From assembly GCA_023055425.1 (NCBI GenBank), contig JALGPY010000005.1, positions 87,585,495-87,649,494 of the forward strand: a stretch of DNA of 64,000 nt, written 5' to 3'. Source of the DNA: Linanthus parryae (taxonomy: Eukaryota > Streptophyta > Magnoliopsida > Ericales > Polemoniaceae). Of the stretch, positions 54,350 to 64,000 are shown piece by piece (within the stretch, counting starts at the first letter, position 1; each line of letters begins with the position of its first letter). The position numbers and the translations under genes were made by a program. A model generated the notes under the pieces. The model was given only the letters and a program-made list of their open reading frames with translations, did not search any database and was not told the DNA's origin.

Positions 54350-56807
54350 TGAAACAACCCGAAATTTAATTGCGTATTTTAAGAATAAATATGCATGTTT
54401 TATGGTAATATAGAGTGTAAACTGACATCTTGACCTTAATATTTGGTGGTATTATTTTTATAATGCTAAGTTCTAATAAAAATAACATGGTGCTATATGT
54501 CTACCACAATAATATTTGATAACGTGTACACTATTATAGTATCACATATTTTACGCGGCAACTTTTATCGTGCTATTCCTATTATTACGGTACAATCACC
54601 ACACCCAATTATTTACAACATGTCGGTAACATTTCTTCTGCAAGTCTTCATCTGCAACAAAGAAAATATAGTCAAATATTTATTTCCACAAAATATGGAT
54701 CTTGCCAGATGAAAATAATTCACATTCACCTTCCTACAATTATTCACCTACATTTACTATTCTTTTCTTTATTTTTCTACCTATAAATAGCCATACAACT
54801 CCATGACTCCTCCACGGCAACTTCAAGCTCCATAGCCACCGCCACCATCATCCTCACTGTCAACACCAACTCTTCCATCTCCAACACCAACACCACTTCC
54901 ACCAACACAACTCATTCACCTTACCAAGAAAACACCATAGCCACCAAGTGTGTTACCTTCCCGAGAGCTTCACGTAACCACCCCATCCACCAATACCACC
55001 AACGACCACCGTTTGAGTCACGGCTACTACTAATCATTCCGTGACACTCCAAAGACTCCTTCTCAACCATTCGTAGAGACTCACGAGGTCCCAAAAGCTC
55101 ATTCCATTTCACCGCCTACTTTAGCGAAAAATCGGTACAACTTCCTTACCTTACTTCGCATTCAACATATTCTTGCATATTCTTGCTCACACATGTCCCT
55201 AGAGTCATCCATGTTAATTTGGTCGAAAACGGAACGTTAGAAATCGTCATAGCTAATTATTTCATATTTTGGGGTAGTAGTTGTCTTTAACAATTACTTT
55301 CAGTCAATTTTTTAGGAATTAAACGCTCTAAAAAGAGCAGTGTTTGAAACTACCGTCCATATATTTTTACATAAAAATGATAATTAGTGTCCCGGGAACC
55401 ACCCACGTTATTTTTCGTCGAAATCGGAAAAGTTAAAAAAATAATGTTTTGTAATGGGGTTAAAGTGTCTTTTAAGAAACTAGCAACAACTTGTTTTTGA
55501 GAATTTGATTACTTTAAGGGTAAATGTGCTATTTCCTACCCTACCCATACTTTACTATAAGTACAAATGACTACCCTTGTTTTATTTTAGTATTTTATTA
55601 GTAAACTAATGTTAATTAAAATTAGGACTAGTGGTTAGCATATAAATAATTAGAGTTATTAAACTAAGATTAAGACGTGTAGATTAGTATTAGTTTAGTA
55701 ATTAAATAAATAAATAAATATTAACTATTTTGGACCAATAAAAATGTCCTAAGATTTTAATTAGAGGAACACCGTTAAGACTTAAGTAGGTCACGTGCCT
55801 AATCATTAACTAGGATCAACACGCATATCATACATATTATATTAGCACTTGCATATTAAGCGATTAAGTGTTAATTAGGGTTTATCCTTATTTGTAGACA
55901 CCGAGTTTACCGACGAAGGCTACGTCGAGTACATTTGAACCACAAACGGACGTGTAGGTGAGTTCGTAGGCTCAACCCTTACTCTCAAAACGCGTGTTTA
56001 ACTATAATGCCTCTACTTGCTTTGACTCGGATATTAAATGTTTTTAAATCATGTTTACTTAATACTTGTGCTTACTAAATATTTCATTTCGTTAATTGAT
56101 CTACATTCTTTAACACGTTCAAATTAAATATTTCGGGAAGTTTACATGGTTGACCAAGCAAAGCTTGGGACTTAATATGGTAGACCAAGCAAGGCTTGGG
56201 ACATGAGTCGAAGGTGACTCTATGAGTACCCCTGGGGCACATTAGCACAGGGTAAGGCTCTAGTACTACTCTCTTGGGACAAAAGCTTCCCTCGTAGGGG
56301 GTGTCGACACTTAAGGTCTAGTTGCCGAGGTGGAATTGGTTCGGACACGCGAATTACCTCGTCGTCCACACTGGATACGATATTGGTTATGGATCATCCT
56401 GATTAAATAATTAAACTGCTTTTTCGGAATAAGTAAATTTGGAATAACTTGTTGTGCCTCATTCTTGTTTACGCGTTGTGATACGTTCTCGCTCAGTTTT
56501 CACTGACTTTTCAACTGTGGTGTCCTTGTTTTGTAAAACCACCACAGGAGAGGCCTACGCTGGGGATGGGAACGTCGAGTACTAGCGCAAGCATCACCTA
56601 GCCTAAATAAAGTAGTAATCTCACTATTTTCCGCTGTTTGTAAGATATTGGTTTGTAATAACTCTGAACAAGGTTGTGAACGCTTTTATGTATTGAAGTA
56701 TGTTTTTCTGAATCCGAAGCAAAGATCCTTTTCCTGATCATGGTGGGTAACTCTCCATGAGAAGGGCACGCCCAGACTTTCAGTAATGAAAATTTGGGGG
56801 TGTTACA
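54350..56807 (+). repeat. 3' LTR of the young chromovirus (2458 bp)
   Basis: Identical by eye to the 5' LTR apart from one base at 54724 and the missing MITE. It provides the empty target site for that MITE at about 55689-55690. It ends TGTTACA, followed by the target duplication ATATA and the continuing copia LTR. Confidence 0.96.
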
Positions 56808-56923
56808 ATATATATTATAAGGACTTCATTCATGTTAACATATCTTCATATCGATAAATAATGAATAGTAAGTCCAAATAAATTTCACGATAAATTGATA
56901 GCCTCTAGGGCACAATTCCTACA

Positions 56924-57966
56924 ATCTCCCACGTGCACTAGAGTCAAGCTGGTGCATCATATGCCTATTTATCTACCACGACCTTCACGCTTTCGCTGTG
57001 AAAGAGGTTTAGTAATAGATACATATGCTGGTACTTTTCCTATATTCACATCTTCTCTATCGACAATCGAACGAGATCGAATATTATGAGTATGTGAATC
57101 TTATGCAACATTACACTCAGTCCTCTGTGATAGAATCGACAAATGAATCTTGCCTGGAACGTTTCCAGCTCACAGTCCCTCAACTAAGAGAAACACAAAA
57201 CTTGACTATGATCTGGAATCATCCTTGTTGGATTGGAAGTTTGCATCAGTGTAATATTTTACAGTGAACCCTTCCTATCCTCCATATATCAAGATTCGTC
57301 CTTAGTGCTTCACAAGTAGTTAAGGATATTCTTGATAATTATCCAGTGACCATCACCCGGACTTAATTGGTATCTATATGTCATACCATATGACATGTCT
57401 GGCCCTAGTACATAACGTGGCGTATCTTGTGAATCTTATACATACGGTCCTTTCTCAATCTAATTGGAAAGACAATTATCCTTCCAAAGACTAACTCCAT
57501 GTGACATAGGTAAGAATCCACATTCTTTACATGTTGAACCATTTCAACACCTTTTTCAATATATGTACTTTAACTTAAGGCCAACAACCTTCTTGATCTA
57601 TCTCCATAGACCTTTATAGATTTCTTCGCCTAAGCTCTTCATTGAAAATTAATTCCCTAGCCAATATTCAACAGATTACAGAGTAGGGACATCATTCTTA
57701 ATGATCAGTATGTCATCCATATACAAGACCAGATATATAACTGGGCTCCCACTAACCTTCTAGTAAACACAAGCTTCATCTTAATTCTTGATGGAATCAA
57801 ACCATTTGATTCCATAATTAATCGAAGATTTCATCTCCAATAAGCTTGATTCAATCCGTAGATAGATTGCTACAAGAAAGATGCGAATGGAATTAAGCAT
57901 CGCAACTGGGGAAAGAGTTTGGTCATAGTCTATACTATGAACTAGCATGAAACATTTAGCCACCAA
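56924..57966 (-). pseudogene. Copia RT and RNase H remnants
   Basis: On the minus strand: GIDY-type RT start (HSIDYDQTLSPVAMLNSIRI, 57966-57781), a YMDD catalytic motif in an open patch (57712-57723, VLYMDDILI), and near 57010-57075 the end of copia RNase H (SIVDREDVNIGKVPAYVSIT ending in KPL). The order RT then RNase H after integrase is that of Ty1/copia. Many stops and frameshifts separate the patches, so nothing functional is encoded. Confidence 0.8.
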
Positions 57967-60900
57967 TCGTCCCTTAAAAAATAATCACATTACCTTCCAT
58001 GTTACTTTTCTTAAAACTCACTTGCACCCTATGGGTCTTACCCTTTTAGTTGGTTCCACCAAATTCCATACTTTGTTGGTATACATGGATTCCATTTCGT
58101 ATCTCATGGCTCCAAGCCATTACTGAGAGTATGGCCCACTAGTAGCCACCTCATAGGTTGTAGGCTCATCTTCATGAGCAATACATCACCAGGTTATGAT
58201 AAATCCATATTTCTCTAGTCCCTTTACATATTCTACCTTACCTACAAGATTCTTGTGTTACTTGAGCAGGTTGCTCCACAACATCTTGTGATCCTGCTCA
58301 TGTTTAACAAATGATTAATGTTATTTTGTGGTTCTTGAATTCCTTGAAGTTCTACTGTCCTCCCATTGTTTCTTGTAGAGACAATCTCTATTTATAAACA
58401 CAACGGTTCGAGCAACAAACAATTTGTTCTCGATTGAATTGTAGAAATAATACAATTTCCTTTCCTTATGATATTCCGCAAAACACATTTATCCAAATTG
58501 GGTCCAACTTTATTTGACCGTAAACACTTCACATAAACTTGACAACCTCAAATCCTTATGAATGACATACTAGGAAACCTCCTAGTCCATATCTTATATG
58601 GTGTTATTCATGACAGATTTTGATGGAACACGGTTAAGGGCGAAATTGCTGTAAATAGAGCATGACCCCAAAAGTAAACTGGAAGTTCTGTTTGACACAT
58701 CATGGACCGAACCGTGTCCAACAAGGTCCAGTTTCTCCTCTCAGACACGCCCTTCCATAATGGTGTTCTAGGTAGATTGGGTTGGGATCACATCCCATAC
58801 TCCCTTAGATGCTCAATCTATTGGCTCAAGTACTCACGCCTCCATGATCGTATCGTAGAACTTTGATGCTTTTTCCAAGCTAGTTCTAAAGTTCATTCTT
58901 GAATTCCTTGAACTTTTCAAATGATTCTGATTTGTTTCTTCATAAGACACACAAATCCATATTTCTCAGGTGCCATCAGTAAATATGATAAAGTACTGAA
59001 AACCATCTTTAGCACTTGTTCTCAGTGGTCCACATACATCAATATGTATGAGTCCCAATAGATCATACCATTTCCCAATAAACAAGTCTCACATGTCTCA
59101 TATGATTCAAAATCACATGAGTCCAAAAGTCCATCCACATACAATCTGGAAATGCGTCTCTCATTCATTTTGCCTGACAAAAATGCTAAAGTTAAGTGAG
59201 GTTCATATAATTATACGCAAACATCTTGGTATTAATGTTATAGATGGAAATATTATGATCAAGGATATACAATCCATTGGACAAAAGTAAATTACAATAA
59301 TGCATATCACCAAAATAAATGGAACAACATTTGTCCTTTACGCTGATAAATAACATTTTCTTTTCCATAAAAGAAACTGCAATAAATATTCTTACTCATA
59401 GCACGGACATAATCTTATTTGTCTAATTCATTAATAATTTAAAAAAGGTAGAGATAATTTTCTACGGCTAATTCAGCAACATTTGCTTCATTGCCCCACG
59501 GGTATGTTTATCTCTTCCTTATCTAATTGTCTACATCTCTTGAGATCCTGTACATTTATTTAAATGTGAGATCCTCACCAAGTATCAAATACTTATGAAG
59601 ATGAGATAGGCACATTGGCTTATATAAAAAAGTATACCTTAAGTTTAATTCACAATTCCTTCCTTACTTCCTTCCACGTACATTGGGTAGTTTCCTTTCC
59701 AGTATACCACCTTTAGGGTCTTAAGCCAACTCGGATTTAGCAACAAACTTTCTTATTCATTTAAGGTTCCGGGAAAATCTTTTGTCCTATCCCATTTTGT
59801 TTAACCATCAATATGGCTTTGCCTTTGTCCTTATTAGCACGTTGTTCAGCGGATATAAATCATATTGAGTAAATTTGTATTGAACAAAGCCTTAAATTCT
59901 TAATTGCATACAAATAAATTCTTGGTACAATTGTGCGAATAACTTGTTATTATTTATCTATCTCATAGATAACTTCCAACCTCTAAGCTTTCAATCCCAT
60001 TGAAATAGCTTAGACGTGTTTGAACTCTTGCTTCAGCAATCACACATCACTAGCTTGTGTCATCGCGTCAAATCTTAATGAATCAAGTCACCTTTATTTG
60101 ACAAACCCGAACTTCATTACTTCTTAATCATGAAGAGTGCTAAGCAAGAGAAGGTAAAACAGAAAAAGGAGAAACACTTCAAACCTTTCATGTTCAGCCA
60201 GCTCTTTAAAAGAGATTCTTTTAAATGTATGATAATATTATACACCTCCATGTTCTCATTTGCTTCCAAAGCTCAGATTTCATGGTAGCTAACATGAGGC
60301 AAGTACCATCCAAATAACCATTATTTGATTTTCCTCCTACTAGGCTTCAGTTTTATTGGCAGTTGGTGGAAAGAAACTTTAACCTCTAGGAAATACAACA
60401 TTTTTCTTTTGTTTGAGAACAATTCTCAATTTTATACCAGTCTACAAAACTAATTTCAGACAATTTTTCCTTCTCGAGGACATTGCGATAAAATCGTGTT
60501 CGTTTGTTTAATGTCATAGGTATTCAACACAAAAGGATCATGCAAAATATTGTGACGTTGTACTATATTTAGTAAGGACTTAAGTTATTAAACATAGCTC
60601 CCACTATTTTTATCGGATTAATAACCCTCACTATTAATGCTAAAAATATCATATATTTTCTAGTGGGCCAAGATCCATATTTCACCTCTTCTTGAGCTTG
60701 CTTTGGCAAATCACCCAAGAATTAGCTATTTAGGTAGAAACATTTAGGTAGGAACACCTTCCAATTGCATCCTATGCAACTCTTGGTTCAATTGGGCAAA
60801 TAACTCCTTATTTATCTATCCCATTGATAATCCCAATTGCTGTGCCTCTAAGCTTTCAATCCTATTGGAGTAGCTTAGTTGCATTCATCCTTTTACTTCA

Positions 60901-62101
60901 ACAATTGCACATTACTAACTTGTGCGAGCGTGCCATCATATGATGAATCAAATCGCGTTGCTTTGGCAAGCTCGAGTTTAATACATTATAGTTTGACGAG
61001 TGTTATGTAATGAGAAGGCAAAACACAATATTTAGTTGAGGGAATTTTCTTGTCACTTTATCTGTTGATCATATCAACTGATCTACTTATTCGGATTGGG
61101 AAAGTCCAAATAAAATATCCAAATTGTTTCAATTATTTTCTTGTTACGTTTTGCATGCATCATCCATACATCAAAATAAAACAAGATAAATAAACAATAA
61201 ATAAACTTGGTATGGATGTGGCCCCTAAGACTAAGATATTCCCAAGCCAATGAGAATATCTATAAGCCGTAAAACAGCAAGCTCATCTCCATGTGCATCC
61301 GTATTTAGTCCACGCGTCCCAGCTTGTGGATCTCCATTGTCTTACGGTCTTTCGTTATTTCATCTTCTTCTCCATGCGTTGACTATGTTCTATCTATCTA
61401 CTTCTAGCTAGCATCTATGAACTAAATAGAAGAACCTTACAAGAGAGGGAGAAGTCGACACGCATGACATAAAATTAATTACATTAATTACATCAATAAC
61501 ATAACCGAACAATAAAATTTAAACAACCACACAACTATGGCCACATCCAACCACCATGCGATGAATCACATAATACAGTTAAAATCCAATTTTAACGCGC
61601 TTGATCAATTTTTAGTTAAATTGGGACACTAGGGTCAAAACAGTCAAGACAGTCGCGCCAGTCTTACTGGCCGAACCAAACTGACCTGCCGAACCGGACC
61701 CACCCGGTCGGCTGGCCGAGCCGGCGTGGCCAGTCAGCAGGGTCGGCACACGCAAGGAAGGGGACGGGTCTCTAGGCCGAACCCCATGTGGGTTAAAATA
61801 AAAAGAATTCTCCTTCCCTCATGGCCAAACCCTAATGTGGGACAAAAACCCATTTTCTTCCAACATTGTGCCCTAACCCTAGCTTTATGTCTCCAATTAA
61901 TTCGTACATCATACGTACAAAAAATTCACTAATTTTCACATCATATGTAAAATTAACTTATTTTCTCATGAATCATATTCGTGGCGTATCATAATACACA
62001 CATCCGTTTTAACGCAAAAATTGACAGAACTGTGTAAACTGATAATACAGATAACCACAAAAATCACGTTATGCGCCATCGACCTGTGGCTCTGACACCA
62101 C
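57967..62101 (-). pseudogene. Copia integrase and gag remnants
   Basis: At 59061-58971 the minus strand reads the integrase core start LIHIDVCGPLRTSAKDGFQY (Asp of the DDE triad in HIDVCGP). Near 59849-59770 it reads ANKDKGKAILMVKQNG, the linker after the CCHC knuckle of copia gag. The rest, up to the primer site before 62102, is too decayed to read. A diverged direct repeat (59935-60150 and 60785-61020) and GC-richer DNA at 61630-61780 interrupt it. Confidence 0.65.
59935..61020. repeat. Diverged direct repeat inside the copia remnant
   Basis: 59935-60150 and 60785-61020 share the ordered words TTATTTATCTATC.CAT.GATAA, CTCTAAGCTTTCAATCC.ATTG, CA.ATCACT(A)AC.AGCTTGTG and GAATCAA.TC, about 70-75% alike by eye. 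The copies are 850 bp apart. This is an old segmental duplication within the element or two nested fragments of one family. Confidence 0.65.
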
Positions 62102-62562
62102 TGTAGGGTTTTAATGCAAGTTACGCGGCGTAAATACACTAAAATTATTCTGCTCAAAACCCTCCATGAATCGCAGGTGAAGCATCATAACATGATGAAG
62201 AGAAAAAGGTTACCTCAGTCATACCAGACTGAGACGATCACTTTGCACAGATATAGTGTCCATGCCTCTGCAAAAGTCCACACCGTACCGTAGGATCTAC
62301 TGTTTGTGCTAGCAATGTAGAAGAAGGAGGAATGACCAAAGAAGTTTGATCCAATCAAGCTTGATGAAACATCATCAATGGAGGAGAGAGGGGCCGGCCT
62401 CCCTGTTGGTGTCGTCGGGTACTAGGGGCGGCCTCCTCCGCTTGTGTCTCCTTCTCTTCCTCGAATTTTCATCACTATGAAATTAGGAATGGACTTATCC
62501 TTTTATAATTAATAACTCTTTATTAATTATCAACTGCCCCACTACTAATTAGATCCAAATGA
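62102..62562 (-). repeat. 5' LTR of the copia element (truncated)
   Basis: Aligns with 43186-43660 (TGTAGGGTTTTAATGCAAGT versus TGTAGTGTTTTGATGCATGT; GACGATCACTTTGC) with several indels. It ends at GATCCAA where the left copy goes on with TAGTTTGG. Primer-site complement GCTCTGACACCA lies immediately to the left. Only about one third of the 1.45-kb LTR remains in the window. Confidence 0.82.
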
Positions 62563-62567
62563 AGGGG

Positions 62568-63805
62568 TGTACAGTAGGTAGAAGTACAGGATCAATACTC
62601 TAGAAGGGGGGATGGGTTGAATAGAGTATGCCAACTTTTGCTAAACTTGCAAGAAGATTGGTTTCAAAAAGAAATATAGTGAGTGAAGAGTAGTTCAAGG
62701 CCATGAAATGAGTTTCAAGCCCTTGGAATGAAAACAATTAAAGTATAACAAAATAAGTTTATTTCAAGGCCTTGAAATGAGTTTCTAACCCTTGAAATGA
62801 AACTGTTTTGAATGCTCCAAAAGAACAAAGTATACAGCTGAAAAGTAAATGTAAGAGACACAAGATATACAGAGTTCAGTCCACTTGGACCTACGTCTCT
62901 TCCTCAGGGATCTTCTCCCTGCAGGATTTTCAACTCAATTCTTATTAATCAAAAGCTAAAGCCCTAGATCTCAATCACAGAGAGGTGCCTCACTCTGTTA
63001 CAGCTTGTGGTTCTCACTAACCTATCTAGTACCTGATCTAGTTAACTGATTAACTAAGAATTCTCTATTTTTCAGCTTGAAAAATCCACGAGAATAAGAA
63101 CTATAAGTATTATCAGAATGATATACAAATGAAGTTCAGAGTAGAAGAACACTAGAACTGAATCTGCAGTGAGTATGCAGTGTTCTTAAGATGCTTGGGT
63201 TGAGAGAAATGAATCTGCTTCTTTAATTGCTTGTCAATCCCTGAATGTGTTTTAGTGTCTCTGTTGATTGTCCCGTCGTATTCTTCAGCTTTCCCTCTTC
63301 TATAGAACAGTTTGAATTGCAAATCTGCAAGATATCCTCTTAACAAACTTCCCTATTTTGTAGCTTCAGCTTTGACTTCTCTAACAGCTTCTCCAACAGA
63401 TAGTTGCTTAGTATCTTCAAGGATACTGATTTTATCTTGTATAAACACATGTTGGGAAACTTCCAAACACAGCAGATTGATCGCAGAATCAAATCAACAC
63501 AAAGTTTCCTTTCCTACAAAACTCAGGTTAGGAAATGGATCCTGCAATATAGGAAACATAATCTCCTCTGCAAAACTAAGTCAGATAGTTGGATTAGATG
63601 CAGTTTACAGTGTTAAAATATTTTTTCTTTCATCATTAACTATTAACTGATTAAGCACAGGGGTTTAGGAGTTGAATCAAGATCAGAAGACTCCCCCTAA
63701 GTTTATGCATATAAGGTACAGCCAGTTTCAAAGCTTTGAAATCTGTTTCAAGGCCTTGAAAATAGACTAGCTATTTCAAGCCTTTTAAACAGAGTTGAAC
63801 TTACA
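62568..63805 (-). repeat. LTR (about 1.24 kb) of a further element leaving the window
   Basis: Starts TGTACAGTAGG on the plus strand and ends GAACTTACA. To its right lies AACTCCCCCTTGATG, which on the minus strand is CATCAAGGGGGAGTT, a classic polypurine tract. It therefore is the 3' LTR of a minus-strand, probably Ty1/copia element whose body lies to the right. It contains several variants of TTTCAAGGCCTTGAAA, a palindromic word. The left boundary is an inference from the TG end. Confidence 0.55.
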
Positions 63806-64000
63806 AACTCCCCCTTGATGAAAGAAAAAACCATAATTTGCTCGATACTATATGCGTGAAAAAAATACATTATTAGCACATAGCAGAATAAATCATAACA
63901 CATAATGTCCATAAGATCCAACTTATTTAACAACTAAAAATCAGCAATAACAGCAAAAGTTCAGATAATCCTACTAACCAAAAACAAGGTCTCTAGTAAA
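63806..64000 (-). other. Polypurine tract and start of the flanking element interior
   Basis: The minus-strand purine tract AAGGGGGAG (about 63810-63820) is followed outward by AT-rich sequence without coding motifs up to the window edge. No gene can be supported in these last bases. Confidence 0.45.

Larger units (their letters stand above)
44527..56807 (+). mobile_element. Young full-length chromovirus, Tekay/Del-like (12.3 kb)
   Basis: Flanked by ATATA at 44522-44526 and 56808-56812. LTRs of 2720 bp (left, including a 262-bp MITE insertion) and 2458 bp (right) differ, by eye, at a single other base (G at 44901, A at 54724). It has an initiator-Met primer site, a long leader with three extra ORFs, one uninterrupted gag-pol ORF with a chromodomain, and a polypurine tract. 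Every part needed for transposition appears intact, so this is a candidate active or very recently active element. Confidence 0.96.
43186..56923 (-). repeat. 3' LTR of the copia element (about 1.45 kb, interrupted)
   Basis: Pieces 43186-44526 and 56813-56923; the chromovirus sits between them with target duplication ATATA. On the element strand it starts TGTAGGAATTGTGCCCTAG just after GTGGGAGAT, a purine tract. TGTCC precedes the left end; the matching duplication at the other end of the copia element is lost. Confidence 0.82.
43186..62562 (-). mobile_element. Decayed Ty1/copia element containing a younger chromovirus
   Basis: The left LTR (43186-44526 plus 56813-56923) and the start of the right LTR (62102-62562) align (TGTAG.GTTTT.ATGCA.GTTACGC, CATCATAACATGATGAAGAG). 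On the minus strand the order is 5' LTR, primer site TGGTGTCAGAGC just before 62102, gag, integrase, RT, RNase H, PPT and 3' LTR, the copia gene order. All coding parts are broken by stops and frameshifts. The right LTR breaks off near 62558 against a further LTR. Confidence 0.85.

Noticed and set aside
1..64000. Endogenous pararetrovirus, tRNA or rRNA genes
   Set aside because: No movement-protein or coat-protein motif next to RT, no cloverleaf, and no rRNA-like conserved block was seen; all RT-bearing units have LTRs.

Overview
This is nuclear DNA of a flowering plant, most likely a eudicot. It holds one intact host gene and about 50 kb of nested transposable elements. The evidence is a plant-specific receptor-like kinase of the CRINKLY4-related family, short GT-AG introns, Ty3/gypsy Tat and chromodomain (Tekay/Del-like) elements, Ty1/copia and L1 remnants, and Stowaway-type MITEs. 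No rRNA, tRNA gene, CRISPR array or bacterial operon is visible.

Layout. 1-3884: non-coding, except perhaps the last exon of a plus-strand gene at the very start. 3885-6206: a single-exon minus-strand receptor kinase of the CCR1/CCR2 type with a shortened activation loop. 7.1-10.2 kb: a cluster of related Stowaway-type MITEs plus one hAT-like MITE. 10.75-40.24 kb: an old chromovirus-like Ty3/gypsy element (gag remnant, pol deleted, 2.9-kb 3' LTR at 37305-40243) that was hit repeatedly. Its gag carries a minus-strand Tat element (Tat-B, 26625-36223, TSD GGACT). It also carries a plus-strand Tat element (Tat-A, 10875-26244, TSD ACAGG, two 626-bp LTRs with four differences). The left LTR of Tat-B holds a 3.05-kb solo LTR (26927-29972, TSD CCGCA). 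40.2-43.2 kb: LINE remnants, a MITE candidate and AT-rich DNA. 43.19-62.56 kb: a decayed minus-strand Ty1/copia element. Its 3' LTR contains a very young, apparently intact chromovirus (44527-56807, TSD ATATA). The 5' LTR of that chromovirus holds a Stowaway MITE (45867-46126) that is absent from its otherwise near-identical 3' LTR. 62568-63805: a further LTR whose element continues beyond the window.

The richest biology is inside the retrotransposons. Tat-A carries, antisense to gag-pol, a gene that I can assemble into six coding exons (24918 down to 20628; about 1298 codons; every junction is GT-AG and keeps frame). It encodes a plant mobile domain protein with an acidic middle and a coiled-coil C-terminus. 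It has promoter-like signals of its own near the 3' LTR. Between the convergent 3' ends of pol and this gene lies a roughly 20-unit tandem array. Each unit carries a short hairpin whose arms covary, and the same hairpin occurs at the matching place in the diverged Tat-B. The young chromovirus has a 2.3-kb leader with three further ORFs: one sense ORF followed by an A10 run, and two antisense ORFs. One antisense ORF has two membrane segments and a TATA box; the other has a C-terminus resembling a TCP-type helix-loop-helix. All ages, domains and splice calls were made by eye.
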